Assembly: GCA_958299035.1 (NCBI GenBank)
Contig: CATQJL010000112.1
Span: 699,001-763,000 of the forward strand
Length of the DNA: 64,000 nucleotides
Direction of reading: 5' to 3'
Origin: Cylicocyclus nassatus
Lineage: Eukaryota; Nematoda; Chromadorea; Rhabditida; Strongylidae
In this document: positions 11,798 to 22,670 of the stretch, piece after piece
Numbering within the stretch: position 1 is the first letter of the stretch
Layout of the letters: each line of letters starts with the position of its first letter
Position numbers and translations under genes: made by a program
Notes under the pieces: generated by a model
Told to the model about the DNA's origin: nothing
Database searches by the model: none
The model's input: the letters and a program-made list of their open reading frames with translations, nothing else

Positions 11798-12190
11798 CTA
11801 AGGACAGCTGGGGAGGAAGGCTTTCTTGTTTTGGTAACGGAGTGCTGGCCGGCATAGCAGGAGATCAATAGGGTATTGGCCGCTCAGGATAACCACCGTC
11901 GAAGTATTTCCTATAGAAGGCTGAAAATCTACGATTGTACTTCCCAAGCTAGGTAATAGAATTATAAACGCGGAACAGCCCAACATCACTCCAGAATCAT
12001 GAAAGTTTCCAAATTTTCTATGTCTAGCTGAAGAATAATTACAGCGATTGCGCATATGAATGTCTGATGAAAGATGTATGTCCCTGAGCAAGTTGGGGGT
12101 CCGTAGAAATTTTTTGGATAAAGGTACGAATTTTTTTGTTTTTTCGGACTTCAAAACTTTTTAGATTCCGTCTTCGAACTTCACATAGTT
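11798..12190. repeat. Dispersed repeat, inverted partner at 2.33-2.58 kb
   Basis: About 260 bp (11930-12190) match the other copy in opposite orientation. No ORF with a recognisable domain is present. Confidence 0.55.
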
Positions 12191-12359
12191 TAAACTTGGT
12201 GCATAAGCAGTATTATCTAGTTTATAATTTATAGCTATAATTTTGTAGCGCTTGCTTTGCTCTATCGAATAGTATCTCAAACACGTTTGTGGGATTTGAA
12301 ATGTCGCGGCGCCATGCCGAGGAAATAAAAAACGACATTCTTTTCTTCCCAACCTAATA

Positions 12360-14061
12360 TTAGGTCGTTCCGAAAGTAATGTCGCTTTTTTCAAATGAAC
12401 GCCACATTTCGTGGAACCAAAATTTTCAAGAGCTCTTAAGATCAGTCGATGCAGCATTTTGCCCTCTTTCTAATGGTTGTAATTTCATTGCATAATTTTC
12501 ATTGAACTCTCGAAGAATTAACAAAATCTGCGACTCATGCTTTTTGCCATGGTCAAGTTCGACTATTTTTCTAAATTTTTGCACTTATTCTCCTCAGAAG
12601 TGCAAGTGACAGTCAGATAGAGCAAACCCTATAGGACACAAAATCATTTTTTCTTTTCCTTAGCTTGCTTCTTAGAGTTTCTGGAATCAATTTTTCAATG
12701 CCATTAAGTTCCATATTTGATCAACTCAAACCTCACAGAACAACAAACGGCAAGCAGCTCGGGTGTCATTCGACGCAGCATTTTCACCTCTTTCTACAAC
12801 TTGTCTTTTGTTTCTAATTCATCAAGTTTTCCGGGATAAAGTCATCATAATTCAGGTTTTCCAAGGCGCCCCAGGCCGTACCTGGAATTTTCGAAAGTTG
12901 CTAATCTGAAGCGGTGAATGCTCATTTGGTTTGTAGAAGTAGTGTCAAACCATAATCCATCTTTGTAAGTTTCAAACTCCGAAGATTTATTGGTGTTTGA
13001 TGCATATGAGTCTGAGACGAGCCTGCTAAAATTCGATTGTTCCATCAAAAAATCTATGCGAAAATCATGACGAGCTCCGGAATGTAGAAAAAAATTTTGC
13101 AGTTTCTCGTAGGGTTTGCTTTATCCATCCATTACTTAGATTCCTTCCGAGGGCTGTTACAAAAATTTAAAAAAATTACTTGGCCTTCTCAATTGGCCTT
13201 GGTCAATTTTTGTACCTAATCTCCGAAAAAGTGCAGGTGGCAGGTAGATAGAGCAAACCCTATAGGACACAGAGTAAGTTTTTCTTTTCCTTAGCTTGCT
13301 TCTTAGAGTTTCTGGAATCAGTTTTTAAATGCCATCAAATTCCATATTTGGTCAACTCAAACCTCACAGAACAACAACCGGCAAGCAACTCAGGTGCCAT
13401 TCGACGCAGCTTTTTCTTCTCTCTTTACCAGTCGTTTTTGGTTTCCGATACATCAAGTTTTCCGAGATAAAATCATCATAATTCAGGTTTTCCAGGGCGC
13501 CTCTGGCTGTACCCGGAATTTTCGAAAGTTGCTACAAAAATTTAAAAAAATTACTTGGCCTTCTCAATTGCTAATCTGAAGCGGTAAACGCTCATTAGCT
13601 TTGTAAAATTAGTGTAAAACCATAATCAGTTTTTGTAAGTTCCAAAACCCGACGATTTCTTGATGTTTGATGCATTTGTGTCTGAGACGAGCCTGCTAAA
13701 ATTCGGTGGTTCCACTGGTTCCATCAAAAAATCTATAAAGAAGTTATGACGAGCTCTGAAAAGTAGAAAAAAGTTGTGCTTTTTCCCGTAAGGTTTGCTC
13801 TATCCATACATAACTTGGACACCTTCCGGGGGTTGTTATAAAAATTTGGAAAAATTGTGAAACTTGACCTTCTCGAAAAGCGTGGGTCGCAGATTTTGAT
13901 AATTTTTCGAGAAGTTATCGAATTTTGTGCAGTGGTTATATAACCATTAAGAAAGAGAATGAAATGCTGCATCAGATGCTTCCAGAATTTCTTACACATT
14001 TTTGTTCCACGACATGTGGCGTACGTTTGAAAAGAGCGACATTATTTTCGGAACAACCTAA
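12360..14061. mobile_element. mariner-type non-autonomous element, ~1.7 kb
   Basis: The ends TTAGGTCGTTCCGAAAGTAA and the reverse complement TTAGGTTGTTCCGAAAATAA match for about 60 bp (on to GCCACAT.TCGTGGAAC). They are flanked by TA at 12358-12359 and 14062-14063. The interior holds two direct copies of about 630 bp (starting about 12560 and 13205; both contain TAGAGCAAACCCTATAGGAC). I found no transposase ORF. Confidence 0.8.
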
Positions 14062-14063
14062 TA

Positions 14064-14464
14064 TTAGGATGTCTCATAATTTTTTACCGTTTTTACCCTA
14101 AACATCAGCATTTCTCGAGAACTGGGGCACCTACAAAAAATTCAAATACATGATCGTACTTCCGTATGTATGGGCTATACGATCACATGCGTGGGAGGAG
14201 CTTAGCACGTCTAAAGTCGGAGTTCGTCGTATTTTTTAGATGCTTTGGAGCGGAAATATTTTTGACAGAAAACTTCGTTTTCAACAACTATCAGATTTCA
14301 ACTCAAAACTTCACGTGGGATATGATTTAAGCAGACTTTTGATAGAAATCTTGTAGAGCTTGCTTTGCCCTGTCGAATGATTATTCAAGTCACACCAGAT
14401 GAAGCAAAGATGCAAAAATACGGCGGTTGTAGTAAAAACGGTAAAAAATTATGAGACAACCTAA
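14064..14464. mobile_element. mariner-type MITE, ~400 bp
   Basis: The left end TTAGGATGTCTCATAATTTT and right end AAAATTATGAGACAACCTAA are inverted, with more than 30 bp matched. The left TA is 14062-14063. The right-hand TA appears only after the two Helitrons, at 16932-16933, so a Helitron inserted precisely at its edge. Confidence 0.75.
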
Positions 14465-14765
14465 TCTTATATATAAAGCTGAATGTCTGTCTGTATGTCT
14501 GTATGTCTGTCTGTATGTCTGTACGTATGTGCGGAATAGAAATTTTTATTTCTGAACCGATTTGTACCAAACTTGGCACACATATATTTCGGGGCAGGGA
14601 GCATGTCATAGGCTACTTTTCGTTATCGATCGATATCGATTTTATCGATTTTTTGCAAAATTTGAGCTACGGGGCTGGGAGTTGGCACAGGGGGGGGGGT
14701 AATCGAGCATGCTGATTACGAATATAATAATGACAGGGCCGGGCGGAGCCGGGTTTGCCAGCTAG
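14465..14765 (+). mobile_element. Helitron, non-autonomous, 301 bp
   Basis: It starts TCTTATATATAAAGC after an A and ends GCCAGCTAG before a T, the Helitron 5'-TC...CTAG-3' signature with A|T insertion. A GCCGGGCGGAGCCGGG hairpin sits just before the 3' end. Near the 5' end is a CTGTCTGTATG microsatellite, followed by the conserved GAACCGATTTGTACCAAAC block. There are no Rep or helicase motifs. Confidence 0.85.
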
Positions 14766-14944
14766 TACTATATATAAAGCTGAATGTCTGTTTGTCTGTA
14801 TGTATGCACGTATGTTCCGAATAGAAAATTCCATTTCTGAACCGATCCGGACCAAACTTGACACACATACCCTTCGGGCCCCGGCGGGTGTCATAGGCTA
14901 CTTTTCGTCAACGGTCGATATCGATTTTATCGATTTTTGTCGAT

Positions 14945-15260
14945 TTTTTGTTGAGCTCACCCACGGGGCTGGGAGTTTGCACAGGGGGTAATCGAGCATG
15001 CTGATTACGACTACAATATTAGTTTCTGGATTCATCCATTACTTTTATCGATTTAAATCGTTTTTTTGCAAGGTTTGACCTGCGGGGCTGGGAGTTTGCA
15101 CAGGGGGTAATCGAGCATGCTGATTACGAATACAATATTAGTTTCTGGATTCATCCATTACTTTTATCGATTTAAATCGTTTTTTTTTGCAAGGTTTGAC
15201 CTGCGGGGCTGGGAATTTGCACAGGGGGTAATCGAGCATGCTGATTATGAGTGCATTATT
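14945..15260 (+). repeat. Helitron-internal minisatellite, ~122-bp unit
   Basis: The block with GAGCATGCTGATTACGA occurs at about 14992, 15114 and 15236, each preceded by GGGGCTGGGA.TTTGCACAGG. A homologous array with 110-119 bp spacing lies in the Helitron at 48.4 kb. Confidence 0.8.
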
Positions 15261-16230
15261 AGTTTGGCGCTATCCGGATACCTGGGCCCCAAAATTTTTA
15301 TGTTCGTAGAGCTGCTCAGACTTCGTGTATATGGGTCATCTTACATGCTGATTACGGATATCACATTTTCTCCGCAGAACGTCTTCCCGTGTGGTTACGA
15401 TAGGTGTACGGTGGGAAGTCAAAAACATGAAATTGGCTGGAGTTGGGTCCAGAGAACTTATTCGACATGCTGATTACGAATTTCATACTCTCTCTGTAGA
15501 GTGGGGCTTTTACATAGAGTTATGGTGGTTATACGGATGGGGTCGAAAACATAGATTTGCTTTAAAATTCGTCTAGGGTGTGGTCATATAGCGCGCTGAA
15601 CATGAATATCATGCTGATTTCGCAAATAACGATTTTCTTGGGTTACGGTGGGTGTACAGTAGATGGGTCGAAATTCCAGATCTGCTTAAAACCTTACCTG
15701 TGACGGTTCACAAGCATACTGCTCATGAATATGATGCTTGCTCGCTGTCATAACGCATTATTGTAAAGTTATGGTGAGTTGCAGGGTTTGAACGGACATT
15801 TTTTCACTTTCGGGCCAATTTAGATCCCAGAAATTCACGAAATGGGGAAACGGCGTTTCGCATGGCGAACTCCAGCGCCATCCTGATGACCTGTCCCAAC
15901 GCGTAACGCACGCGGCAAATCTCCCTTCCCCTGCTTTTGCTTAAGCAAACGCCGCCGAAGGGTGTATCGCGCGCTGCAGTGGTCCTACAAGGAAAGCATT
16001 ACGTCGTGGGAAACTTTTATACCACACAAATTGCCTTTATCGTGGATATTCCTGAAACAGCTTTTTAGGTAAACCCCTGCCAAGGTTTCAGGCAGGTTTA
16101 TGATTTTTATCCGCTGCCACGCGATGACTATGGTATTTGTCATCAGCGGCTCAGATAACCCCCATATACCGAGTTTGAGCAAGATCCGTCACAAAAACAT
16201 TTTGAGGGCCGGATAGCCAAATAGTGCCAT

Positions 16231-16604
16231 TGTAACGGGGGTTGTCTAGTGGTATTGACGGTTTGAACCGGATCGATCAATAAGGACACGGTTAGAATAA
16301 AGATATTTATCTCTATGGCAACAATGAACGACAATAACTCGAACAAGTTGAACAACTTAAACACTCAACAACGAATACGGGTCCTTCTGATCCGGTTTGA
16401 TCCGCTCAGCAGGGTATTCTAGCTTTTCTCTATCTAAGGGGGGAGGTCCGCCTCTCTTCGACGGTACTTTCAAACTCCCTGGAGCGCTCTCTTCACGCTC
16501 TGCCTGCTCCCCCCTATTCACCGGTATTTATATCCTGCTGAGAGGGTCAAATCGGGCCCTTTTCCCGCCAAAGTCGCGATCTTCGCGATCAAGGCGCTGC
16601 AACA
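16231..16604. repeat. Solo LTR inside Helitron, 374 bp
   Basis: It begins TGTAACGGGG and ends GCTGCAACA, and is flanked by CCAT on both sides (16227-16230, 16605-16608). The paralogous Helitron at 50.08 kb reads straight from ...CGCCAT to CAGTTTTTAGAA without this insert, giving an empty-site control. A TTTATATCC promoter-like stretch lies inside. The family was not identified. Confidence 0.75.
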
Positions 16605-16931
16605 CCATCAGTTTTTAGAATTACCCTTACTTTTATCGAATTTATTGATTTTTTGCAAAGTTTGAGCTACGGAGATGGAGGTTAGTGAGGGAGTTAGGTG
16701 AGCATACTGATTATTAACACAACGGAAATAGGGAATTGCATGTAGAAGTGGGCACAGGTAAAGGTTGTACTGGGATAGGGATGGGAGTTAGGTGAGCATA
16801 CTGATTATTAACACAACGGAAATAGGGAATTGCATGTAGAAGTGGGCACAGGTAAAGGTTGTACTGGGATAGGGATGGGAGCTTTTTATAGTGTTTTGAC
16901 AGGGCCGGGCGGAGCCGGGTAAGCCAGCTAG

Positions 16932-17635
16932 TATAAACATGTAGTGTCAGTACAGTACTAGGTCGCGGTCCGAAAGTGTTGTCAGTTTTTTTAAATGACC
17001 CTCAGATCCCTTACAGTAAAGATAAACAAAAACGTCAGGCTGTATCCAACGAATTTCTTCCTCTTTTCAGCTGCCATAGTCCAAACGTGATTTATTGAAA
17101 GAGTACTGAGATAATTCGCTGGAAATCACAATCCTTCGTTTTCACCATGTCAAATTTTCGCCATTCTTCAAAATTTTTGTATGAGACTTTAGGAGAAGTT
17201 TGAATAACCACAAGTTAGGGAAAACCTTTTGCTATCTGAGGCAATTTTTCTTCTCTTTTTAGCTACAGTCTAACTTTTGCTAAATAAATTTCCAAAAGTT
17301 TAAAGTTTTGAAAAATCGCAAAATCTATTACAACAAACACTGCAAATTCTTCGAATGAATGAGTTTTCGAAACTCGATTAGCACTGTTATTAACCTTACA
17401 AGGTGAATGAGCGATTTTCCGTTATAAATGTGAAGATTGTGAAATTCAAGGTAGTCAGGCGCACTCGTGAAATCGAGAAATACTGCAATTTTCAGCGCAA
17501 ATCTCGCGTGTCTCCCCAAGAAAAGACAACCCTTCGAAAGAGGAAAAGAAGCTGCATCAAATGGTACCTGAGCTGTCTACCATTTCATGTTCTACGAATT
17601 CAGAATAGGCGGAATATAAAATCTAGCTAATTCAA
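16932..17635. other. mariner terminus remnant; no gene seen
   Basis: TAGGTCGCGGTCCGAAAGTG at about 16956 resembles the mariner ends at 12.36 kb. No matching right end was found. Short ORFs at 17328-17630 show no domain. Confidence 0.4.
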
Positions 17636-17639
17636 AAAA

Positions 17640-18375
17640 TCATAACTTATAATAACGGGCTAAGGATGTTTACGTGACTTTGTGTGTGTGTGTCTGTGCG
17701 TGTGTGTGAGAGTGTGTCTGTTACGAAATTCGTAGAGCGTGTTCCAGCCAATCTCCTGGGCTCAAATTTTGCACAGCGCATGCTACCCGCATGAAAGTCC
17801 AATACGCAAAAGCACGAGCAGTTTTGTTGAGTGGATCCCTCAGAAACTGCGCGCCAAACGGATCCACTTTGCATTTGAGCCGCAGAATTGGGTCCGTAAA
17901 TCCACTTTTTGCAGAGTTGTGGATGTTTATGCCATGTAAATGTGCAAGCCATGAACTTAGACCCAAAAAAGTGATCAAAAGTCCATTACTTTACAAAAAC
18001 GGCGCCAAAAAGTATTGGTTGCGTAAGTGGTCATTTTGCCAAACTCTTACCAGAACATTTGACGAGATTTTTGCACAAAGATATAGCTCACGGTGGCTGC
18101 TGTTCTTACTGCAACTGTCAAAACCATGGGAAAATCAAAAACTCATAAAAATTTGCGTTTGTTCTCCTGCAAAAAGTCTCACTCACGCGAGATTACCGAT
18201 TTCACATAGAAAAGCTTTTGGAATGAGTAGTTGTTTACATTTTGTCCGTGATAGTCAGCAATGCTCGGTGAGTTCCAATGCCATCATTATGCGAGAATAA
18301 GTAGGGCCTAGATAGTAGAGCGAGCCAGTGCGAGCCTCTGCGAAGCAGAGGTGACGCACTGGTATACTTAATCAC
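17640..18375 (+). mobile_element. Helentron/HINE-like non-autonomous element
   Basis: It begins with CATAACTTATAATAACGGGC and a (TG)n/CTGTCTGT-like microsatellite. It ends with a strong hairpin around CCTCTGCGAAGCAGAGG, framed by CCAGTGCG...CGCACTGG. A related copy in opposite orientation lies at about 40290-41010 with the same start and end, and both share TCAAACGGATCCAC inside. The architecture fits Helentron-associated elements, but the class is inferred from structure only. Confidence 0.55.
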
Positions 18376-18376
18376 T

Positions 18377-19378
18377 GCTGTGCCGTGCAGGTTTGTTAGG
18401 TGGTATATTTATTTATGGGCTGTTGCATGACGAAGGCGCAATATCTTCGGGCGCAAAGGCGAAAGTGAAGGCAAGCGCGCGCCGCGTTCGCGCCCGCTCA
18501 ACTATTACCGCTTCTGCGTCTTCTCATGCAGTAGCCTCTACTCGAATTGGCCTAACGTTTCGACAGCTTCGTCGTCCTGAAAGGCCTAAAAAGGGCTCAG
18601 AGCGTTATTTGCAACACCAGACAACCAGATATCTCCTTCAGCCCAGCTAGTTTCCGCATTCTTCTGACTTCTTTCCGCAGAAATTCTTGGTAGAAATGAA
18701 CGCACTTCTTTACCACTCCTGTTCGAGACATCCGCACCGGAAGTGACAGAAGTTAGCGGACAAATGAGCAATATAGTAGACAACCAAGACATCTACTATC
18801 AGAGCTCGCATAACGATACATACGGCAGGAAGTCGGCGGTAATGGACAAACACTCAATCTTGTTATTCACTTCTGGATTCTTTTCAGAGATCCAGAAAGC
18901 CTTGTTCATGCGTTGAAATTTTATTTGAAATTTTGAAATTTTAACGCATGAACAAGAGATCTCGGCTCGAAAGGCATTGGAAGCTTTCTGGATCTCTGAA
19001 AAGAATCCAGAAGTGAATAACAAGATTGAGTGTTTGTCCATCACCGCCGACTTCCTGCCGTGTGTATCGTTATGCGAGCTCTGATAGTAGATAGTTTTTG
19101 TTCGTCTACTATATTGCTCATTTGTCCGTTAACTTCTGTCACTTTTGGTGCGGACGTCTCGAACAGCGGTGGTATAGAACTTCATTTCTACCAAGAATTT
19201 CTGCGAAAAGAAGTTAGAGGAAGGCCGAAACTAGGTGGGCTGGAGGAGACATCTGGTGGTATGGTGTTGCAAATAACCAATGAGCCCTTTTTAGGCCTCT
19301 GAGAGCGACGAAACTGTCGAAACGTTAGGCCAATTCGAGTAAATAAATATACCACCTAATAAACCTGTACGGGGCAGC
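18377..19378. repeat. 1-kb palindrome (foldback element), arms ~480 bp
   Basis: GCTGTGCCGTGCAGGTTTGT on the left returns as AAACCTGTACGGGGCAGC on the right. Homology continues inward through AGGTGGTATATTTATTTA, GGCCTAACGTTTCG and AGAGATCCAGAAAG. At the centre (about 18906-18955) is a second hairpin, GTTCATGCGTTGAAATTT ... AACGCATGAAC. ORFs inside are mirror shadows of each other, so a protein is not supported. Confidence 0.8.
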
Positions 19379-20605
19379 AAAAGTGAAAAGTATATCTAAT
19401 GCCCAGATTTGAACAAAATGGAACTTGGACATTATACTTTATCAATTCTGAAGTACAAGCCAGAGAGCCATAAAAAATTGTCTTACTTGGCAAAAGGTTT
19501 GCTCTCTCTTCTGGTTATTAAAGTCCCCCTCTCCAAAAAAAAACTCTCATACGAAAATTTTAAAAATAGCGAAAATTGGACATGGTGAGTCTTTGCGATG
19601 TTATCGCCATATCTCTCTAAAGGCAGCTTCCCCTCAAAATGATGGGTTCCGGAATTTTACAGTGTTCCAATGTTAGACTCTCCAGACAGTCTATTAGCGA
19701 AGTCTGAGGCGAAAAAGCGCTTCTAGAAAGTTCAAAATCCGCTCCGGAAGTCTTCCGGACCCGCCCATTGCCAGACCCCGTCCACTTCTTACACGTAGTT
19801 TGGAGAGAACGACATAGAGAGCTTCCAAAAAAGCTTATTTTCGCCAGTTTCAAGCGCTGAAAAGCTCAGATATGGCTTTAGCGTGGCGAGAAGGCTCCGA
19901 AGCGGTGAAAAGCCGAGGAGCGAATTTTTGCCGGGACACTCCTATAAGGAGCTTTACAGTAACGCCATCTTGATTGAATTTCAAAAAATCTTGTCTTGAT
20001 ATTTCAAAAAAGCGCTGGACCGTTAGGTAGAGCATGTCTTTGGCTACATTGCATAGATAACATAGATTACGTTTCAAATTTAACTTTTTGGTCACGTTTA
20101 GAAAGTAAGAGTACAAGAATTAAAATTAAAATTCAAAAAATTCAAAAAGGGTAAGAATTCAAAAAGCGGACTTTTCAAACCAAATCAAACTGATCATGTT
20201 GCATAATTGTTGTTTACTAATGAACATTTCATTTTGCAGAATCTTAGTTGCGTGTATCACGACCTTATCAAAATTCGAGACTTTCGAAAAAAAATATTTT
20301 TCTGAGGTCGAAGCAGCATATGGAGGATCTAAAAGCATTAACGTTTAGTCCAAGATTTGCTATATCTGTGGCATACTTATCCCTTTCCAAAACTTCAGAA
20401 CAAAACATTAAAAAATTAACCGATATTTGGGAAGATAGAAATGACAGGCTAAGGATTTCTCCAATTTAAAAAAAAAATGTACATAAGAGGTGGTTCGAAG
20501 ATATAATCATGAAAAAGCTGCATCGAATGCATGTTGGGACATATTTGAGTCTTTATTTTGCGTGGTTTTATAATCGTTTGAAAAACCCGACAAAACTGTC
20601 GGGAC
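19379..20605. other. No recognisable gene
   Basis: There are short ORFs only (up to 88 codons, minus strand) with no recognisable domain. The sequence is AT-rich and unstructured by eye. Confidence 0.4.
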
Positions 20606-20609
20606 AATC

Positions 20610-21435
20610 TATCCCTGCGTACAATTTTACAGCATTTTCATCGAGTTTACAAATATATGTAGATGACTTTGAAAACTTGAGGTGATCCCCTGGGGATCTC
20701 CTAGATCACACAAAACAGTAAACACAGTTTGTATGGCAATGTCATCCATTGTACTCAGATATTAAGGTATGTGAAACGTCATAAAGTGGACAGAAAAAGA
20801 ATTACACAGATAGATTAAAAAAGAATACAGATACCCAGGCCCGTACGCACGTAAATCCCCGCGAGAGAGGAGAGGGGACCTGCTCAGACAATCGCCGGGG
20901 GAGGCGGGCACCGGAAAAATAGATTGCTGATCTCTCGCACCCCGCTCGCAAATTTTTTGGATAGCAATCAGGACTTTTCGGAAGATCGCTTGCTGAGTTC
21001 TCGATTCCTCAGAGATTCAGCAATATATCTGCAAAAGATAAGAGCGAAAAAAAATTCAACAGGCGGTCTCTCAAAAATCCGCTGACTCAGCAAGCGGTCT
21101 TCCGAAAAGTCCTGATTGCTTTCCAAAAAATCCGCGAGCGGGATGCGAAAGATCAGCAATCTATTTTCCGGTGCCCGCCTGCCCCTGGCGATTGTTTGAG
21201 TGAGAGAGGACGCGCCGTATCTCGCTACTCCAAATAGCTGCATTATTTTTTCTAACTATCTTGTATTGGTTCTCAAAGCCTAATGCTCTAATATAATTGA
21301 TGACAGAAAATCACCGTACAGACTCTGTTTTTCATCGTTTCGTGTGGTCCCCTGGAAATCCCCAGGGGGTCTCCTACATCTTCAAAGTCGTTTTCCTATG
21401 AATTCGATGAAAATGCTGTAAAATTGTAGCGGCGA
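20610..21435. repeat. Inverted repeat enclosing the 20.88-kb TIR element
   Basis: ACAATTTTACAGCATTTTCATCGA (about 20620) reappears inverted as TCGATGAAAATGCTGTAAAATTGT near 21410. The match extends over CCCCTGGGGAT.TCC. It appears to be an older foldback element that received the 318-bp element. Confidence 0.65.
20883..21200. mobile_element. TIR element, 318-bp palindromic form without SL module
   Basis: It begins CTCAGACAATCGCCGGGGG, ends GGCGATTGTTTGAG and is flanked by TG on both sides (20881-20882, 21201-21202). It is an almost perfect foldback made of the CACCGGAAAAATAG...GATCAGCAATC subterminal region seen at one end of the 578-bp copies. The SL-like module and the other subterminal region are absent. 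Confidence 0.75.
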
Positions 21436-21439
21436 AACC

Positions 21440-22520
21440 CCCCAAATATTATATATCATCTATAAGCTCTTGAAGAGGAGAATCCAATTTATGAAGTAGC
21501 AACATAATTCATGCAATTCTGAAGAAGTTATGAGCTGTCGAAATCTAAAAAGCGGTTTTTTAACTGTTTTTTTTCAAGAGCCTGGATCTCGGCCGTATCT
21601 CGATGAATCGGTAGGCTAAGATACAGTTTGATAGCGCAACCCTTACCCTACAAAACAATTAAAGTCGCAGCATTGTACACCTTCACATTCCAGATTTATG
21701 GGAGTCTAAACGTCAGCTGTCACTGAGCAACCTAAAATCGCCTAATTTTTTGAAGTTCTCGTTGTCGGCGGTCACTGTCAAATCGACCTGACTTCTTCGC
21801 TAACTGGTAGAACAACACTTACCCTTTAAAACCTATGAAGTCGCAGTTGCTAACATCTTCAACCACCAGATTTATAACAGTAGAATTTTTGCATGATTTT
21901 CGTTATTTTATCATTCGAAATTCTGGTTCTCGGTGTTTACTGCCTATATCGAACTACTTTCTTCGCAGTACGTTATGACAGGATTTACTTACCCCATTTT
22001 CAGGTGTTTAAGGCGCACCCTTTTTGCTCTGAACGCGAGCAGACCCAGGCGTGCCGCAGCGCATATGTCTCGCGAAGCGGTCTACTTATCGCATATTGTT
22101 CTCACTTAACGCGCTCCATGATGACAGTCAGTCTTTTGGCGTGTTCGCCTTTAGAGCGAAAAGGGTGCGGCTTATACACCTGAAAGTAGGGTAATAAGAT
22201 ACCTAACGTCTTACTGAGTTTCACTTACAAATACACCATTTGATCAAAGGTTTCCTTCAAATATTAATGCCGCAGAGCTCATGGAATCATCAAGAAGCTT
22301 GTTCTCCGAAGTTGTGGGAAGTGCTGAGGCTTAGATGCGTCCATGTCAAGATGGCCTCCGGGTGCTCGCAGTAGGCTACGGCGAGTTCCTAAAAGTAAAG
22401 TGAGCGAGAAAAGACTTTTAATGAGCTTTGAATTTGTTTTTCTTATTTTTTCTAGTCAGTGAAAAAACTTATGAAGCTTTTAATAAAGAAATTTTTTTGC
22501 GAAAGTGACGAGCTGTACTC
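21440..22520. other. No recognisable gene
   Basis: The ORF at 21893-22183 (+, 96 codons) has no recognisable domain and overlaps a local inverted repeat (TTTTTGCTCTGAACGCGAG / CTTTAGAGCGAAAAGG). Nothing else is supported. Confidence 0.4.
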
Positions 22521-22670
22521 CCCCCCCCCGGTCGAAGTGGTGAGTGTCCAACACTATCACCTTCACTTTTGGGAAGCCCGGCTCCACCCATCGCACCTCT
22601 GGTGCCAACTGTTTTGGGAAGCAGAATGTGGTGGAGATCGACGAAGCTGTCTATTCATGAGTCGTGCAGA

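Larger units (their letters stand above)
14766..16931 (+). mobile_element. Helitron, non-autonomous, ~2.2 kb, head-to-tail with previous
   Basis: It follows the CTAG of the first Helitron directly, starting TACTATATATAAAGC with the canonical TC apparently degraded. It ends with the same GGGCGGAGCCGGG hairpin and CTAG at 16928-16931. The interior is closely related to the Helitron at 48418-50312. It contains a ~122-bp minisatellite and a 374-bp solo LTR. No transposase is encoded. Confidence 0.8.

Noticed and set aside
14480..14525. CTGTCTGTATG microsatellite as an independent feature
   Set aside because: It is a fixed part of the Helitron 5' region in every copy here.
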